From NCBI RefSeq assembly GCF_002025665.1, contig NZ_CP018786.1, forward strand, positions 930,001-994,000: a stretch of 64,000 nt of DNA. The letters are read 5' to 3'. The notes under the pieces are model-generated. The model saw only the letters and a program-made list of their open reading frames with translations. It was not told the origin of the DNA and did not search any database. This document shows positions 1 to 9,721 of this stretch, piece by piece; positions within the stretch are counted from its first letter, which is position 1; each line of letters begins with the position of its first letter. A program made the translations under genes and the position numbers. This DNA comes from Chryseobacterium indologenes (GTDB lineage: Bacteria > Bacteroidota > Bacteroidia > Flavobacteriales > Weeksellaceae).

Positions 1-229
1 CGAATAAAAGGTGTTCAAAGAAGTGAGCAAAACCTGTTCTGCCTTTTACTTCATCTTTTGCACCTACGTGGTACATTACACCTGTTGTTACAACCGGTGC
101 TGAGTTATCCTGATGAAGAATTACGTGAAGACCATTGGGAAGGTCATACTCTTCGAATTTGATTTGCTGTGCGTTCAGCATTAGCCCGAAGAAAGCTACG
201 GCAGCAGCAGAAAGAAGTCGCTTTTTCAT
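1..229 (-). CDS. M16 family zinc peptidase, N-terminal fragment (continues past base 1)
   Basis: Only the first 76 residues are in the window. They begin with a Sec signal peptide (Lys-Lys-Arg, an Ala/Leu/Phe-rich core, cleavage expected near LNA-Q at residues 18-21). The insulinase-type pattern follows: the phrase LPNGLHVILHQD at about 30-41 and the inverted zinc site HFFEH (HxxEH) at 69-73. Members of this family are periplasmic or outer-membrane-associated zinc metallopeptidases, often found as tandem or double-length genes in Bacteroidota. The signal peptide, LPNG motif and zinc site make the family secure. The substrate, total length and whether this is the catalytic or the partner subunit cannot be judged from this fragment. 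Confidence 0.9.
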   Translation of the reverse strand, partial: MKKRLLSAAAVAFFGLMLNAQQIKFEEYDLPNGLHVILHQDNSAPVVTTGVMYHVGAKDEVKGRTGFAHFFEHLLF

Positions 230-358
230 AAAATTTAGAAATTGTTTATCAATTAGTATGAAAAGTGAATTAAATGTTACAAAATGTATATAAATATATG
301 TTTGAAGAAGGGAAATGTCAGAAAATAATAACTCATTTTTTTAATGAGCTTGTATTTT

Positions 359-520
359 AACGCAAGGTTCGCTAAGAAATTATATAATTTTTTAAGAACG
401 ATCGCAAAGGCGTTTTACTCAGCAATAGTTGAAAGCCGATATCCTGGCTGAACGAAGTGCCTTTGCGGAACAAAAGATATAGTATAAAATTAATCATTAG
501 CCTTGCGAGCATTCGCGTTT
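359..520. repeat. Interspersed palindromic repeat, family 1, copy A
   Basis: AT-rich gap DNA with an outer pair of arms (AACGCAAGG near the start, GCGTTT at the end) and a strong inner stem: 403-425 pairs with 446-467 (CGCAAAGGCG... against ...TGCCTTTGCG). A diverged second copy lies at 3042-3194 on the other side of the helicase gene. No ORF is supported. The remaining gap DNA between 230 and 652 holds only this repeat and the helicase promoter. Confidence 0.75.
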
Positions 521-598
521 AATTCGGAATGATGGTTATTATATATGTGCTTAAGACTCAATACCGAATACTTCAAATCGCTAACTTCTCTATGAAAG

Positions 599-629
599 TT
601 TGAATTCTGCTCTGAATACCTTAATTTTG
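599..629 (+). promoter_or_regulatory. Bacteroidota-type promoter of the helicase gene
   Basis: TTTG at 599-602, a 19-base spacer, then TAATTTTG at 622-629. This is an exact match to the -33/-7 pattern known for the primary sigma factor of Bacteroidota. Transcription would begin near 635, downstream of the GTG at 629, which supports the ATG at 653 as the true start. Confidence 0.75.
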
Positions 630-652
630 TGTTCCCAAAATTTTTTTGCTGT

Positions 653-2983
653 ATGGACTATTTGAAAGGACTCAATGAATCACAATATGAAGCCGTTACC
701 TCTTTACAAGGGCCTCTCATGGTACTTGCCGGAGCAGGTTCCGGGAAAACGCGTGTATTGACCATGCGTATTGCCCACTTAATACACAACGGAATAGATC
801 CCTTCAATATCCTGGCGCTTACCTTTACCAATAAAGCGGCACGTGAGATGAAAGAACGTATTGCGAAGGTAGTGGGAGACAGCAATGCAAGAAGTCTTTG
901 GATGGGAACATTTCACTCGGTTTTTGCAAGAATTCTGAGAATTGAAGCTCATTATCTTGGATATCCTTCCAATTTTACCATTTATGATCAGCAGGATGCC
1001 CTGAACGTGATCAAAAAAGTTCTGAAGGATATGAATATCGATGCAGATCTTTATAAACCTAAAAAAGTTCAGGCAAGAATTTCAACCTATAAGAATAATC
1101 TGATTACGGTAAAAGCTTACTTCAACAATCCTGAACTGATGGAAGCGGATGAAAAAGCAAATATGAAATTTATCGGGCAGATTTATCAGAAATATGTGGA
1201 TCAGTGTTTCAGAAACGGATCTATGGATTTTGATGACCTGTTGTTGAAAACCAATGAATTGCTGACCCGTTTCCCGGAAGTGCTGGCAAAATATCAGGAC
1301 AGATTCCGATACATCATGGTAGATGAGTACCAGGATACCAACCACTCTCAGTACCTTATTGTAAAAGCTTTGGCTTCAAAATTCGAAAATATCTGTGTGG
1401 TAGGGGATGATGCGCAGTCTATCTACTCTTTCCGTGGAGCAAATATCTATAATATCTTAAACTTTAAAAAAGATTATCCTGATGCTATAACAGTATCTCT
1501 GGAGCAAAATTACCGTTCTACACAAAATATTGTAAATGCGGCTAATGTAGTGATTGCAAAAAACCTGCAGCAGTTTAAGAAAAATGTATTCAGTGATAAT
1601 GAAGAAGGGGACAAGATCAAAATATACAGATCTCTTTCCGACGCTGATGAAGCCAATTTCGTTGCTGGAAATATCTGGGAGCTTCGTAACCGCGACCAGA
1701 GAAAATACAGCGATTTTGCCATTTTATACAGAACCAACTCTCAGACGCGTGCTTTTGAAGATGCTCTGAGACGTAAAAATATTCCTTACAAAGTGTATGG
1801 AGGCCTTTCTTTCTATCAAAGAAAAGAGGTAAAAGACCTTATTGGATACCTTCGTCTTCTGATTAATGAAAACGATTCGGAAGCATTGATGAGGATTATT
1901 AACTATCCTGCAAGAGGAATTGGTGAAACAACACAGAATAAACTGATTGTTTTTGCTGATGCCCACAATATTGCGGTTTCAAAAGTATTGGAGAATCTTC
2001 CGATGTATGCACCACAATTAGGTCTGAATAATGGGGTTTTAAACAAACTGAACGATTTCTGGTCAATGATTAAGGCTTTTCAGGTCTTACTGAAAACAGA
2101 AACGGCTTACAGTGTTGCAATGGAAGTGGCAAAGCGAAGTGGTTTAATCAAATTTTTGAAAGATGATCAGACTCCTGAAGGGATTTCCAGAGTAGAAAAC
2201 GTACAGGAATTGATGAACTCAATGCAGGGATTCATTGAAGAGCAGATGCAGCTTGAAGATGGAGATCCAAGTCTTTCCAATTTCCTTGAAAATATTGCAC
2301 TTTCTGCAGATACTCAGGATAAAGAGCTGGAAGATGATATGGTTTCTTTGATGACGATTCACCTTTCTAAAGGACTGGAATTCCCGGTGGTTCACTTAGT
2401 TGGGCTTGAAGAAAACCTGTTCCCAAGCTTTATGAGTTCGGCAACCAGAGAAGATCTGGAAGAAGAGAGAAGATTATTCTATGTGGCATTGACAAGAGCA
2501 GAAAAGCAAGCCTTTTTCTCTTATGCTGTTTCCCGTTTTCAATGGGGGAAAATTACGGATGCAGAACCTTCAAGATTCTTAAGTGAAATTGATGATGAAT
2601 ATATTGAATTCCTTAATCCGGCATTGGAAAAAAGGTTTATCAATAATTCAGGGGTGAAATCCAATATCTTTGATGAGCATCCTTCAGAAATGAAATCTTT
2701 CAAAAAGGTTGAAAAGAAAACCATTGACAGAGGAGATACTTCGAAACCAGTTCCTGAAGTCAGAAAACTGAAGCCCGTGAGCACAGCTAAAATTATCAAT
2801 CCTAGCGGAGCTTCTTCTCAGGATATTGAAGTAGGAGATAAAGTGAGACACGACCGTTTTGGAATAGGAGAAGTTACTTTCCTGGACGGAACAGATCCTC
2901 AGAATATCAAAGCAAAAGTAGTTTTCATGCATGAAGGAGAGAAAAATCTGATCCTGAAATATGCTAAACTGACTAAGATTTAA
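653..2983 (+). CDS. pcrA: UvrD/PcrA-type superfamily 1 DNA helicase
   Basis: A 776-residue ATP-dependent 3'-5' DNA helicase, in a family that acts in nucleotide excision repair and in clearing recombination and replication intermediates. Visible motifs are the Walker A GAGSGKT at 27-33, the motif Ia region TFTNKAA near 57, DEYQDTN (Walker B) at 224-230, the GDDAQSIYSFRGA motif III region, QNYRST (motif IV), and the late LMTIHLSKGLEF and VALTRAEK motifs. The C-terminus has the PcrA/UvrD Tudor-like module (VGDKVRHDRFGIGEV). Length is normal for the family. An upstream in-frame GTG at 629 overlaps the -7 promoter box, so the ATG at 653 was chosen. It stands alone and is followed by a terminator. 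Confidence 0.95.
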   Translation: MDYLKGLNESQYEAVTSLQGPLMVLAGAGSGKTRVLTMRIAHLIHNGIDPFNILALTFTNKAAREMKERIAKVVGDSNARSLWMGTFHSVFARILRIEAHYLGYPSNFTIYDQQDALNVIKKVLKDMNIDADLYKPKKVQARISTYKNNLITVKAYFNNPELMEADEKANMKFIGQIYQKYVDQCFRNGSMDFDDLLLKTNELLTRFPEVLAKYQDRFRYIMVDEYQDTNHSQYLIVKALASKFENICVVGDDAQSIYSFRGANIYNILNFKKDYPDAITVSLEQNYRSTQNIVNAANVVIAKNLQQFKKNVFSDNEEGDKIKIYRSLSDADEANFVAGNIWELRNRDQRKYSDFAILYRTNSQTRAFEDALRRKNIPYKVYGGLSFYQRKEVKDLIGYLRLLINENDSEALMRIINYPARGIGETTQNKLIVFADAHNIAVSKVLENLPMYAPQLGLNNGVLNKLNDFWSMIKAFQVLLKTETAYSVAMEVAKRSGLIKFLKDDQTPEGISRVENVQELMNSMQGFIEEQMQLEDGDPSLSNFLENIALSADTQDKELEDDMVSLMTIHLSKGLEFPVVHLVGLEENLFPSFMSSATREDLEEERRLFYVALTRAEKQAFFSYAVSRFQWGKITDAEPSRFLSEIDDEYIEFLNPALEKRFINNSGVKSNIFDEHPSEMKSFKKVEKKTIDRGDTSKPVPEVRKLKPVSTAKIINPSGASSQDIEVGDKVRHDRFGIGEVTFLDGTDPQNIKAKVVFMHEGEKNLILKYAKLTKI

Positions 2984-3008
2984 TTTCAGAACAAAACAAT
3001 ATAAAACG

Positions 3009-3040
3009 AACGGATTCAATTTTTGGATCCGTTTTTTATT
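3009..3040 (+). terminator. Rho-independent terminator after the helicase gene
   Basis: Stem 3009-3019 (AACGGATTCAA) pairs with 3023-3033 (TTGGATCCGTT) with one G-U pair, followed by a T-run. It lies 25 bases after the helicase stop codon. Confidence 0.75.
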
Positions 3041-3041
3041 T

Positions 3042-3194
3042 AAACGCGAAGTTCGCAATGTTGCTATCACACTATGTATATTTTTTCGTTCGCGAAGGCG
3101 TTTCACTTAGCAAAGTAACCTGCATTGCTGAACGGAGTGCCCTTGCGATCGTCAGAATAATAAATAATATATTTCTTAGCGTGCATGGCGTTTT
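3042..3194. repeat. Interspersed palindromic repeat, family 1, copy B
   Basis: Same architecture as copy A at 359-520. The inner stem is 3091-3113 against 3125-3147, and the outer ends are AAACGCGAAG and GGCGTTTTT. Blocks shared with copy A include AAGGCGTTT, CTGAACG and the pair AGTGCC/TTGCG. The rest of the 2984-3393 gap holds the helicase terminator and the receptor promoter. Confidence 0.75.
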
Positions 3195-3323
3195 TAATAT
3201 TTACTTTGGATTTAACTTTCTATAAAACAATGTTTTTATGAATGTTTCCTTAATTTATCATAACTTTAAATGAGGGATAGAAAGAAACGATAATAGTTTT
3301 TTACAAAAACAAAGTCTATCTGT

Positions 3324-3354
3324 TTTGTAGACTAATAAATAAATTTTACATTTG
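3324..3354 (+). promoter_or_regulatory. Bacteroidota-type promoter of the TonB-dependent receptor
   Basis: TTTG at 3324-3327, a 19-base spacer and TACATTTG at 3347-3354, placing the transcript start near 3360 and leaving a leader of about 30 bases before the ATG at 3394. Confidence 0.75.
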
Positions 3355-3393
3355 CACCTTGTAAAAACATAAATGTTAATCAAATTCTAAACT

Positions 3394-6171
3394 ATGAATA
3401 ATAAGAAAACTATTCTTTCGGCCTCAGTTTTATTTTTCCTCGGCGTGTTTACTTACGGACAGGAAAAAGACAGTATAAAAGCACATAAAGACACCATAAA
3501 AACCAATAATGTAGAAGAAGTTGTAGTACTGGGTTCAAGAGCCGGTGCCAGATCTAAAGTAGACAGCCCTGTTCCTGTAGATGTATTCAATGTAAAAGAA
3601 TCTTCAATTATCCTTCCACAGACGAATATCGGGCAAATTCTAAATGCGGTTGCTCCTTCATTTACTTCTACCATTCAAACGAATTCAGATGGAACAGACC
3701 ATTTGGATCCTGCGCAGCTGAGAGGTTTGGGACCGGATCAGGTTTTGGTTTTGGTGAATGGAAAAAGAAGACATACTTCAGCATTGGTGAACGTTAACGG
3801 AACACCAGGAAGAGGTACGGTAGGAACTGATTTGAATGCTATTCCATCCTTCGCTTTGAACAGAATTGAAGTTTTAAGAGACGGAGCAGCTGCACAATAC
3901 GGATCTGATGCCATTGCCGGAGTAATCAATCTTGATCTGAAAAGAGATACAGGAAAACTGGCAGGACAGATCAGCTATGGAGGAAATCTTACACCAACAG
4001 CTAATGACCACACCGGAGATTTTGACGGACAAAATATTCAGCTGGATTTGAACTATGGAAATAAAATCGGAACCAAAGGAGGGTTCTTTAATATTACCTG
4101 GTCTTCACAATTCAGAAATCCAACGTACAGAGCAGGTACAGAAAGCGGAACTCTTTATAATGCTTACAATGCTATTGAACAGAGAGCACTGAATGATGGT
4201 GTAAACCTTTCATCTTTGTTTACCAATATCAATAATACTCCAAATTCGCAGCAAATTATCAACTATATTCACCAATATGCCCAGGGAGTAAATTATTTCA
4301 ACAGCAGCCAGCTGGCAGCCATTCAGGGAGCTTCTACCATTCAGGATATTAAAGATTCTCAGGGAAATGTACTCCAAAAGGGTCTTCAATCCTTATTAAA
4401 CTTCGATGTTACAGATCAGGAACTGGCTTACCGAGGGCAGACCAGAAAAGACTTTAATATGCAGGTAGGTCAATCTAAACTGAATAACCATCAGCTTTTT
4501 GTGAACGCAGAGATTCCTGTAAGTGATAACTGGAAAGTATATACTTTTGGTGGATACAGTTTAAGACACGGAACTTCCGGCGGATTTTACAGAAGACCAA
4601 GAGAAAGCAGAACTTTTACAGGATTATATCCTAATGGTTACCTTCCACAGATCGGGACCGATATTCAGGATATCTCATTAGCTGCAGGAATCAAAGGAAA
4701 ATGGGAAGGCTGGAATATTGATTTCAGTAATACCTACGGGCAGAATTCATTCACCTATAACATTCAGAATACAGGAAATACTTCTTTACGTTTTGCTTCA
4801 CCAAGAGAATTTAATGCCGGTGGACTGCGATTTTCTCAGAATACCATCAATTTAGATTTCTCTAAAAAATATGACGTATGGGAAGGAATCAACGTAGCGT
4901 TTGGAGCTGAGCACCGTTATGAGAATTTTAAAATTACTCAGGGGGAGCAAGCTTCTTATGCAACCTATGATGTTTCAGGAAACGTATGGAACGGAAATTC
5001 TGTGAGACCTACAGATTTCTTTGGTGCATCGCTTCCGGGAGGATCGCAGGTATTTAACGGGTTTAAACCTGAAAATGCGGTGGATAAAAACAGACAGTCA
5101 GTAGCAGCGTATGCAGATATTGAATTCAACTTTACCAACTGGTTATTGGTGGATGCTGCAGCCAGATATGAAAACTATTCGGATTTCGGGTCTACATTCA
5201 ATTATAAACTGGCTTCAAGAATCAAGGTAGCGCCTAATTTCAATGTGAGATTTGCAGGTTCTACCGGATTCAGAGCACCATCTATCCACCAGATTTATTA
5301 TAATGTAACGTCTACATTGTTTACGAATAATCAACTTCTGGAAGTAGGAACCTTTAGTAATGATTCTCAACTTGCAGGATTGCTGGATATGCCAAAACTG
5401 AAGCAGGAAACATCAAAATCAGCAAGCGTAGGATTTACGTACAGAATTCCTTCGGCTAGTCTTACCTTTACAGCAGACGGATATTTCACGAGAATTGATA
5501 ACCGTATTATTCTTACCGATCAGTTTCTGAAAGCAAACGTTCCTCAAAAAGCGCAGGAAGCTTACGACCAGCTTGGAATTAATGCTGCGCAGTTCTTTAC
5601 GAATGCTATTGATACAGAAACAAAAGGGTTAGATGTAGTGATTTCACACAATGCCAGATTCTCAGGATTTAAGTTGGATAACAACTTTGCGATTAACCTT
5701 AATAAAACAAAACAGGTTGGTGATATCCATTCTGCAGGGCTTCTGCAGTCGCCACAATTGGAGAAGGTATATTTCTCTGAAAAATCAAGAGTGTATCTGG
5801 AAGAAGCCGTACCGAGAGTGAAAGCCAGTCTTTCTCATACGCTTTCCTGGAAGGAGGCAAGTTTATATTTGAGAAATACCTATTTCGGGAAAGTAACAGG
5901 CGCTGATATTATTGATGTGAACGGAGACGGAATTATTGATTTTAATGAACACCAACAGATCGGAGATAAGATCATTACGGACTTATCTGCAGCTTATCAG
6001 TTTACTAAAAATGTAGGATTGACGTTAGGAGTAAACAATTTGTTTGATATCTATCCAACGAAAAATCTTACTGCTTCTACCAATAATGACCAATTTATCT
6101 ATTCACGTTCCACTTCACAGTTTGGACAGAATGGAAGATATGTTTTTGCAAGACTTAATTTCAATTTTTAA
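3394..6171 (+). CDS. TonB-dependent outer-membrane receptor, large
   Basis: A 925-residue TonB-dependent receptor expected to import a bulky nutrient across the outer membrane. A signal peptide ends near residue 22 (FTYGQ). A TonB-box-like stretch (VEEVVVLGSRAG, about 40-51) precedes the plug domain, which carries the typical RGLGPDQVLVLVNGKRR and GAAAQYGSDAIAGVINL segments. The remainder is the 22-strand barrel, ending in an aromatic residue (RLNFNF) as beta-barrels do. Near the C-terminus is DVNGDGIIDFNE, an EF-hand/dockerin-like acidic loop that may bind calcium in an extracellular loop. There is no adjacent SusD partner, so this is not a SusCD pair. Substrate is unknown; nothing next to it reveals one. 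Confidence 0.92.
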   Translation: MNNKKTILSASVLFFLGVFTYGQEKDSIKAHKDTIKTNNVEEVVVLGSRAGARSKVDSPVPVDVFNVKESSIILPQTNIGQILNAVAPSFTSTIQTNSDGTDHLDPAQLRGLGPDQVLVLVNGKRRHTSALVNVNGTPGRGTVGTDLNAIPSFALNRIEVLRDGAAAQYGSDAIAGVINLDLKRDTGKLAGQISYGGNLTPTANDHTGDFDGQNIQLDLNYGNKIGTKGGFFNITWSSQFRNPTYRAGTESGTLYNAYNAIEQRALNDGVNLSSLFTNINNTPNSQQIINYIHQYAQGVNYFNSSQLAAIQGASTIQDIKDSQGNVLQKGLQSLLNFDVTDQELAYRGQTRKDFNMQVGQSKLNNHQLFVNAEIPVSDNWKVYTFGGYSLRHGTSGGFYRRPRESRTFTGLYPNGYLPQIGTDIQDISLAAGIKGKWEGWNIDFSNTYGQNSFTYNIQNTGNTSLRFASPREFNAGGLRFSQNTINLDFSKKYDVWEGINVAFGAEHRYENFKITQGEQASYATYDVSGNVWNGNSVRPTDFFGASLPGGSQVFNGFKPENAVDKNRQSVAAYADIEFNFTNWLLVDAAARYENYSDFGSTFNYKLASRIKVAPNFNVRFAGSTGFRAPSIHQIYYNVTSTLFTNNQLLEVGTFSNDSQLAGLLDMPKLKQETSKSASVGFTYRIPSASLTFTADGYFTRIDNRIILTDQFLKANVPQKAQEAYDQLGINAAQFFTNAIDTETKGLDVVISHNARFSGFKLDNNFAINLNKTKQVGDIHSAGLLQSPQLEKVYFSEKSRVYLEEAVPRVKASLSHTLSWKEASLYLRNTYFGKVTGADIIDVNGDGIIDFNEHQQIGDKIITDLSAAYQFTKNVGLTLGVNNLFDIYPTKNLTASTNNDQFIYSRSTSQFGQNGRYVFARLNFNF

Positions 6172-6194
6172 ATAAAACAAAAGATAATGCTTAT

Positions 6195-6230
6195 AAAAAA
6201 ACAGTTCAGAAGTCCTGAACTGTTTTTCTT
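6195..6230. terminator. Bidirectional terminator between convergent genes
   Basis: CAGTTCAG (6202-6209) pairs with CTGAACTG (6215-6222) around a 5-base loop, with an A-run before and a T-run after. It can therefore end both the receptor gene (plus) and cstA (minus). Confidence 0.85.
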
Positions 6231-6245
6231 TATTATTTAGGAACC

Positions 6246-8087
6246 TTATCTTTCTACCAGTTCTTTCACGGGTTCACCATAATGATCAATTTCAGTGGTG
6301 TTGATTTTAAGGAGCTGATACCACTTGATGAAAGCTCCTATAAATACAATAAGCATAAGAATCATTGCTGTTGCTGCTAAAACTGCAAGTAAATACTGTC
6401 CTTTTGGAATATAAATAGCTGTTACCTGAATATAGCCCGCCCAGAATGTAATTCCAGCCATGAAAACGCCGGGAATAGCCGAACATAAAGCATATTTTCC
6501 TCTGTTCATTCTGATCAGCATCGTTGTACAGACGATAAGTCCACAAGCTGCCAAGAGCTGATTACTGATTCCGAATAATGGCCAGATACTGTTTACATTT
6601 CCGGTATACACCAGATATCCCCATGCAAAAGTGAAAAGAAGACTGCTGATAATAATCCCCGGAATCCAGTTTTTATCATTAAATTTTGGAACAACAGATC
6701 CAAGCATTTCCTGTAAAAAGAATCTACCCACTCTTGTTCCTGCATCAATGGCAGTAAGAATAAATACTGCTTCAAACATAATCGCAAAATTATACCAATA
6801 AGCCGTCAGCTGATCCATATACGGGATTTTATTAAAGATATGAGCCATTCCTACAGCCAGAGATACTGCACCTCCGGTTCTTCCGTAAAGATCAATACCT
6901 ATTTTTTGTGAATAATAATCTATATCTACTCCGTGCAGGGAAGGATGTGCTGCGAGAAATGAATCATAAGCTTCTTTTGGAGTATTGATGGCAAAATAAT
7001 CACCTGGCATCAGCGTACATGCTGCAATAAGTGCCATCAATGCCACAAAACCTTCTACAAGCATTGCTCCGTAACCTACAAAAAGAATTTCTCTTTCTTT
7101 ATTCAACATTTTTGGAGTGGTTCCCGTCGCAATCACAGCATGAAATCCGGAAATCGCTCCACAAGCAATCACAATGAAAATAAAAGGAAGGACCGGACCG
7201 CCAATAATAGGGCCGCCTCCATTCACAAAAGCTGTAATCGCAGGCATCTGTATCGTAGGATGAATAACAATTACCCCGATAGCCAGCATAATAATAGTTC
7301 CGATCTTTAAATAGGTTGAAAGATAATCTCTAGGAACTAAAAGAAGCCAAACCGGTAATACAGACGCAATAAAACCATAGAGAGGAATCGCTATAGAAAT
7401 CGTTTTAATATCCCAGGAAAATAAACCATTCATCGTAGGATTCTGCATCAAAGTATGTCCCCCGATAATCCCAGCAATCAGAAGAATCCCCCCGAGAATA
7501 CTTGCAAAAAGTACACTGTTCTTTTTATATCGCATAATCAGTCCCATAATGATGGCAATGGGCATAGTAATCACAACGGTAAAAAGAGACCATGAAGCTT
7601 CGTGCATGGCGTTGATACAGGCCAACGATAAACCTGCCAATGTAAGAATCAGAATGAAAAGGATAGCAAAACCTGCCACCGTACCCGTAGCCTTTCCAAT
7701 TTCTTTGGAAGCAATCGTTGCAAGACTTTGCCCTTTATGTCTCACAGAAGCAAAAAGAACAATCATATCATGTACTCCGCCTCCCAGTACGCATCCTATC
7801 AATATCCATAAAGCACCGGGAAGATATCCGAACTGTGCAGCAAGAACAGGCCCTACCAAAGGTCCGGCAGCAGCAATAGCAGCAAAGTGATGTCCGAAAA
7901 GTACATTTTTATTGGTCGCAACATAATCTTTACCATCTGCAAATTCCACGGCAGGGGTGGTATTCTGGTCATTGAGTCGGAGGACTTTATTGGCAATAAA
8001 AATACCATAGAAACGGTAAGCTATCGCAAAAATAAGAACAGATACAAATATGAGAGTAAGCGCATTGATATTGTTTAAAGATTCCAT
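6246..8087 (-). CDS. cstA: CstA family carbon-starvation / pyruvate transporter
   Basis: A 613-residue integral membrane protein with many hydrophobic segments along its full length. The N-terminal YRFYGIFIANKVL and the segment GKDYVATNKNVLFGHHFAAIAAAGP are diagnostic of the CstA/BtsT family. In enterobacteria these act as pyruvate and probably peptide-related proton symporters induced on carbon starvation. GGGVHDMIVLFASVRHKGQS also follows the family pattern. Shorter than E. coli CstA (about 700 residues) but typical for Bacteroidota. It is a single gene with convergent and divergent neighbours. No clear promoter was found in the AT-rich 8088-8281 gap. Confidence 0.93.
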   Translation of the reverse strand: MESLNNINALTLIFVSVLIFAIAYRFYGIFIANKVLRLNDQNTTPAVEFADGKDYVATNKNVLFGHHFAAIAAAGPLVGPVLAAQFGYLPGALWILIGCVLGGGVHDMIVLFASVRHKGQSLATIASKEIGKATGTVAGFAILFILILTLAGLSLACINAMHEASWSLFTVVITMPIAIIMGLIMRYKKNSVLFASILGGILLIAGIIGGHTLMQNPTMNGLFSWDIKTISIAIPLYGFIASVLPVWLLLVPRDYLSTYLKIGTIIMLAIGVIVIHPTIQMPAITAFVNGGGPIIGGPVLPFIFIVIACGAISGFHAVIATGTTPKMLNKEREILFVGYGAMLVEGFVALMALIAACTLMPGDYFAINTPKEAYDSFLAAHPSLHGVDIDYYSQKIGIDLYGRTGGAVSLAVGMAHIFNKIPYMDQLTAYWYNFAIMFEAVFILTAIDAGTRVGRFFLQEMLGSVVPKFNDKNWIPGIIISSLLFTFAWGYLVYTGNVNSIWPLFGISNQLLAACGLIVCTTMLIRMNRGKYALCSAIPGVFMAGITFWAGYIQVTAIYIPKGQYLLAVLAATAMILMLIVFIGAFIKWYQLLKINTTEIDHYGEPVKELVER

Positions 8088-8281
8088 ATTGCTTATTTTT
8101 GTTGATGAATAATTAATTGATTGGCGTTTTTGTTGTTAATAATTTAAACAATAGCCAAGGTAATTAATTCTCAATGAAAAAATATCAATATGTATATCAA
8201 TCTAGCAAATTTGTTGTTGTAATGTGTTTTATTATATTGATTTATAGTTATTTGTGTTATAGTTGAATAGGTAAATATATA

Positions 8282-9316
8282 TTACTTCTTTTGTGAAAGA
8301 ACAAAATCTACCATTTCATCAGTGAGTTTATCCAGATAAGCTTTATCAGTTGTTCCAAAACCATGTACTCCGCCATCAACAATGATGAGAGCGTTTTGTA
8401 TTTTGGCTCTGTTTAATTTTCTGTGAAGCTTTTTAGACTGATTTAAAGGAACCACTTTGTCATTATTTCCCTGAACAATTAAAGTTGGAACTCCTCCTGA
8501 AACAAAATAAACAGGAGATAGGGTTTTAAGGTAATCAATAGCGCTGTCCTGATCTTTTCTGATATCATACCCGGAAATTCCTTTGACAAGATTTTCCTGT
8601 AAACCCACTATTTTTTTGGACATCAACCCGATCATTCCTACCGGAATTGTTCCTAATCTTGTATGAAAAAGCTTATTAAGATCAGCAGGACCATAATGAT
8701 CAATTACATAATTCACCTTAGCTGAATAAGACAAAAGTTCCGGATTACCCAGATAAGTATTGTCTGGTGTATAGGCTGCCATCAGGGATAGATGAGCTCC
8801 GGCTGAAGCCCCGAATAATCCTATATTATTCGTGTCGAAATGATATTTCTCTGCGTTTTTTCTTACCCATCTTACAGCATCTTTGGTATCTTCCAAAGGC
8901 AATGGAAAATGCGTGCTGTCATTCAGAAGCGTATAATTGATACTGATCACTGCATATTGTTTGCCTATCAGTTTTTTTACAGTCGTTTCAAGATAATTAT
9001 CAGCATTAACAACTTTGTCACCTTCTACCCATCCGCCTCCATGAACGTAGATCAATACCGGAAGTTTTTCAGTGGTGGCATTCTTGGGAGTGTAGAGATC
9101 AAGAGCGAGAGGTTTCCCCTTTCTGTTTGTTTTGTAGACGATATCTTCAGAAACTGCTGCAATTTCAGGAAGTAATGTACTTTTTACAGCAGAAGCTTTG
9201 TTTGGTCTTAATGGTAATTCTTGTGAAAAAAATAAATTATAAAATCCTATAATTAAAACAAAAAACAGGTTTGTGAAAAACCTGTAGATTGATATGTTGT
9301 TTGTTGATGAATTCAT
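8282..9316 (-). CDS. Exported alpha/beta hydrolase, BD-FAE/carboxylesterase type
   Basis: A 344-residue esterase or lipase with an N-terminal hydrophobic signal or anchor segment (about 11-30). The oxyanion-hole motif HGGGW and nucleophile motif GASAG are the hallmarks of the acetylesterase/HSL-like hydrolases. The remaining triad members fit Asp in GNNDKVVP and His in DGGVHGF near the C-terminus. The family removes acyl groups from sugars or small esters; here the enzyme is probably periplasmic. Neighbours give no pathway. Specificity cannot be read from the sequence. Confidence 0.85.
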   Translation of the reverse strand: MNSSTNNISIYRFFTNLFFVLIIGFYNLFFSQELPLRPNKASAVKSTLLPEIAAVSEDIVYKTNRKGKPLALDLYTPKNATTEKLPVLIYVHGGGWVEGDKVVNADNYLETTVKKLIGKQYAVISINYTLLNDSTHFPLPLEDTKDAVRWVRKNAEKYHFDTNNIGLFGASAGAHLSLMAAYTPDNTYLGNPELLSYSAKVNYVIDHYGPADLNKLFHTRLGTIPVGMIGLMSKKIVGLQENLVKGISGYDIRKDQDSAIDYLKTLSPVYFVSGGVPTLIVQGNNDKVVPLNQSKKLHRKLNRAKIQNALIIVDGGVHGFGTTDKAYLDKLTDEMVDFVLSQKK

Positions 9317-9337
9317 AATAAATTTTTTAAGGAAGCG

Positions 9338-9721
9338 TTACTTTACTAACTCCTCAAAAAGCTTACCAAAAGTGGCATTTAGATCCTTTGATTTTCCCGG
9401 ATGAGGTCTTGAGGTCTGTACTACAGAACTTCTTACTGCTGTCAACCATCGGAAGCGCTCCGGAATATCAAAAAAAGCAATAGGACCGCCATCTTTATCT
9501 CCATTCGCAATTTTCTGAAAGCTTTCCAGATTGTGGATAATATCGTCGTAATCCAGTTTGCTGTGCATCAGTTTGAACTTGTCCGGACACAAATAGAATT
9601 CCACTCTGATGAATTTTTCCTTCTTGGAAAACATCACCAGTCCGATATTGAAAAACTCTTCTCTTTCAACTTTGGGTACCAGGCGTATTACCGCGTATTC
9701 ATATATTTTATCCTCTTGCAT
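9338..9721 (-). CDS. DUF3037 domain protein
   Basis: A 127-residue small soluble protein of the DUF3037 type, recognised by YEYAVIRLVPKVEREEFFNIGLVMFS at the N-terminus, the KFKLMH segment and the RFRWLTAVRSSVVQTSRPHPG block. No catalytic role is established. Its start overlaps the 3' end of the upstream HipA-like kinase gene by 14 bases, so the two are almost certainly translated together. This pairing recurs in other bacteria as far as I recall. A direct role as partner, substrate or inhibitor of the kinase is inference. Confidence 0.85.
   Translation of the reverse strand: MQEDKIYEYAVIRLVPKVEREEFFNIGLVMFSKKEKFIRVEFYLCPDKFKLMHSKLDYDDIIHNLESFQKIANGDKDGGPIAFFDIPERFRWLTAVRSSVVQTSRPHPGKSKDLNATFGKLFEELVK

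Noticed and set aside
629..652. GTG start eight codons upstream for the helicase
   Set aside because: Lies on the -7 promoter box, upstream of the expected transcript start.
2684..3106. 140-residue minus-strand frame over the helicase 3' end
   Set aside because: Antisense to pcrA and across its terminator and a repeat; no family signature.
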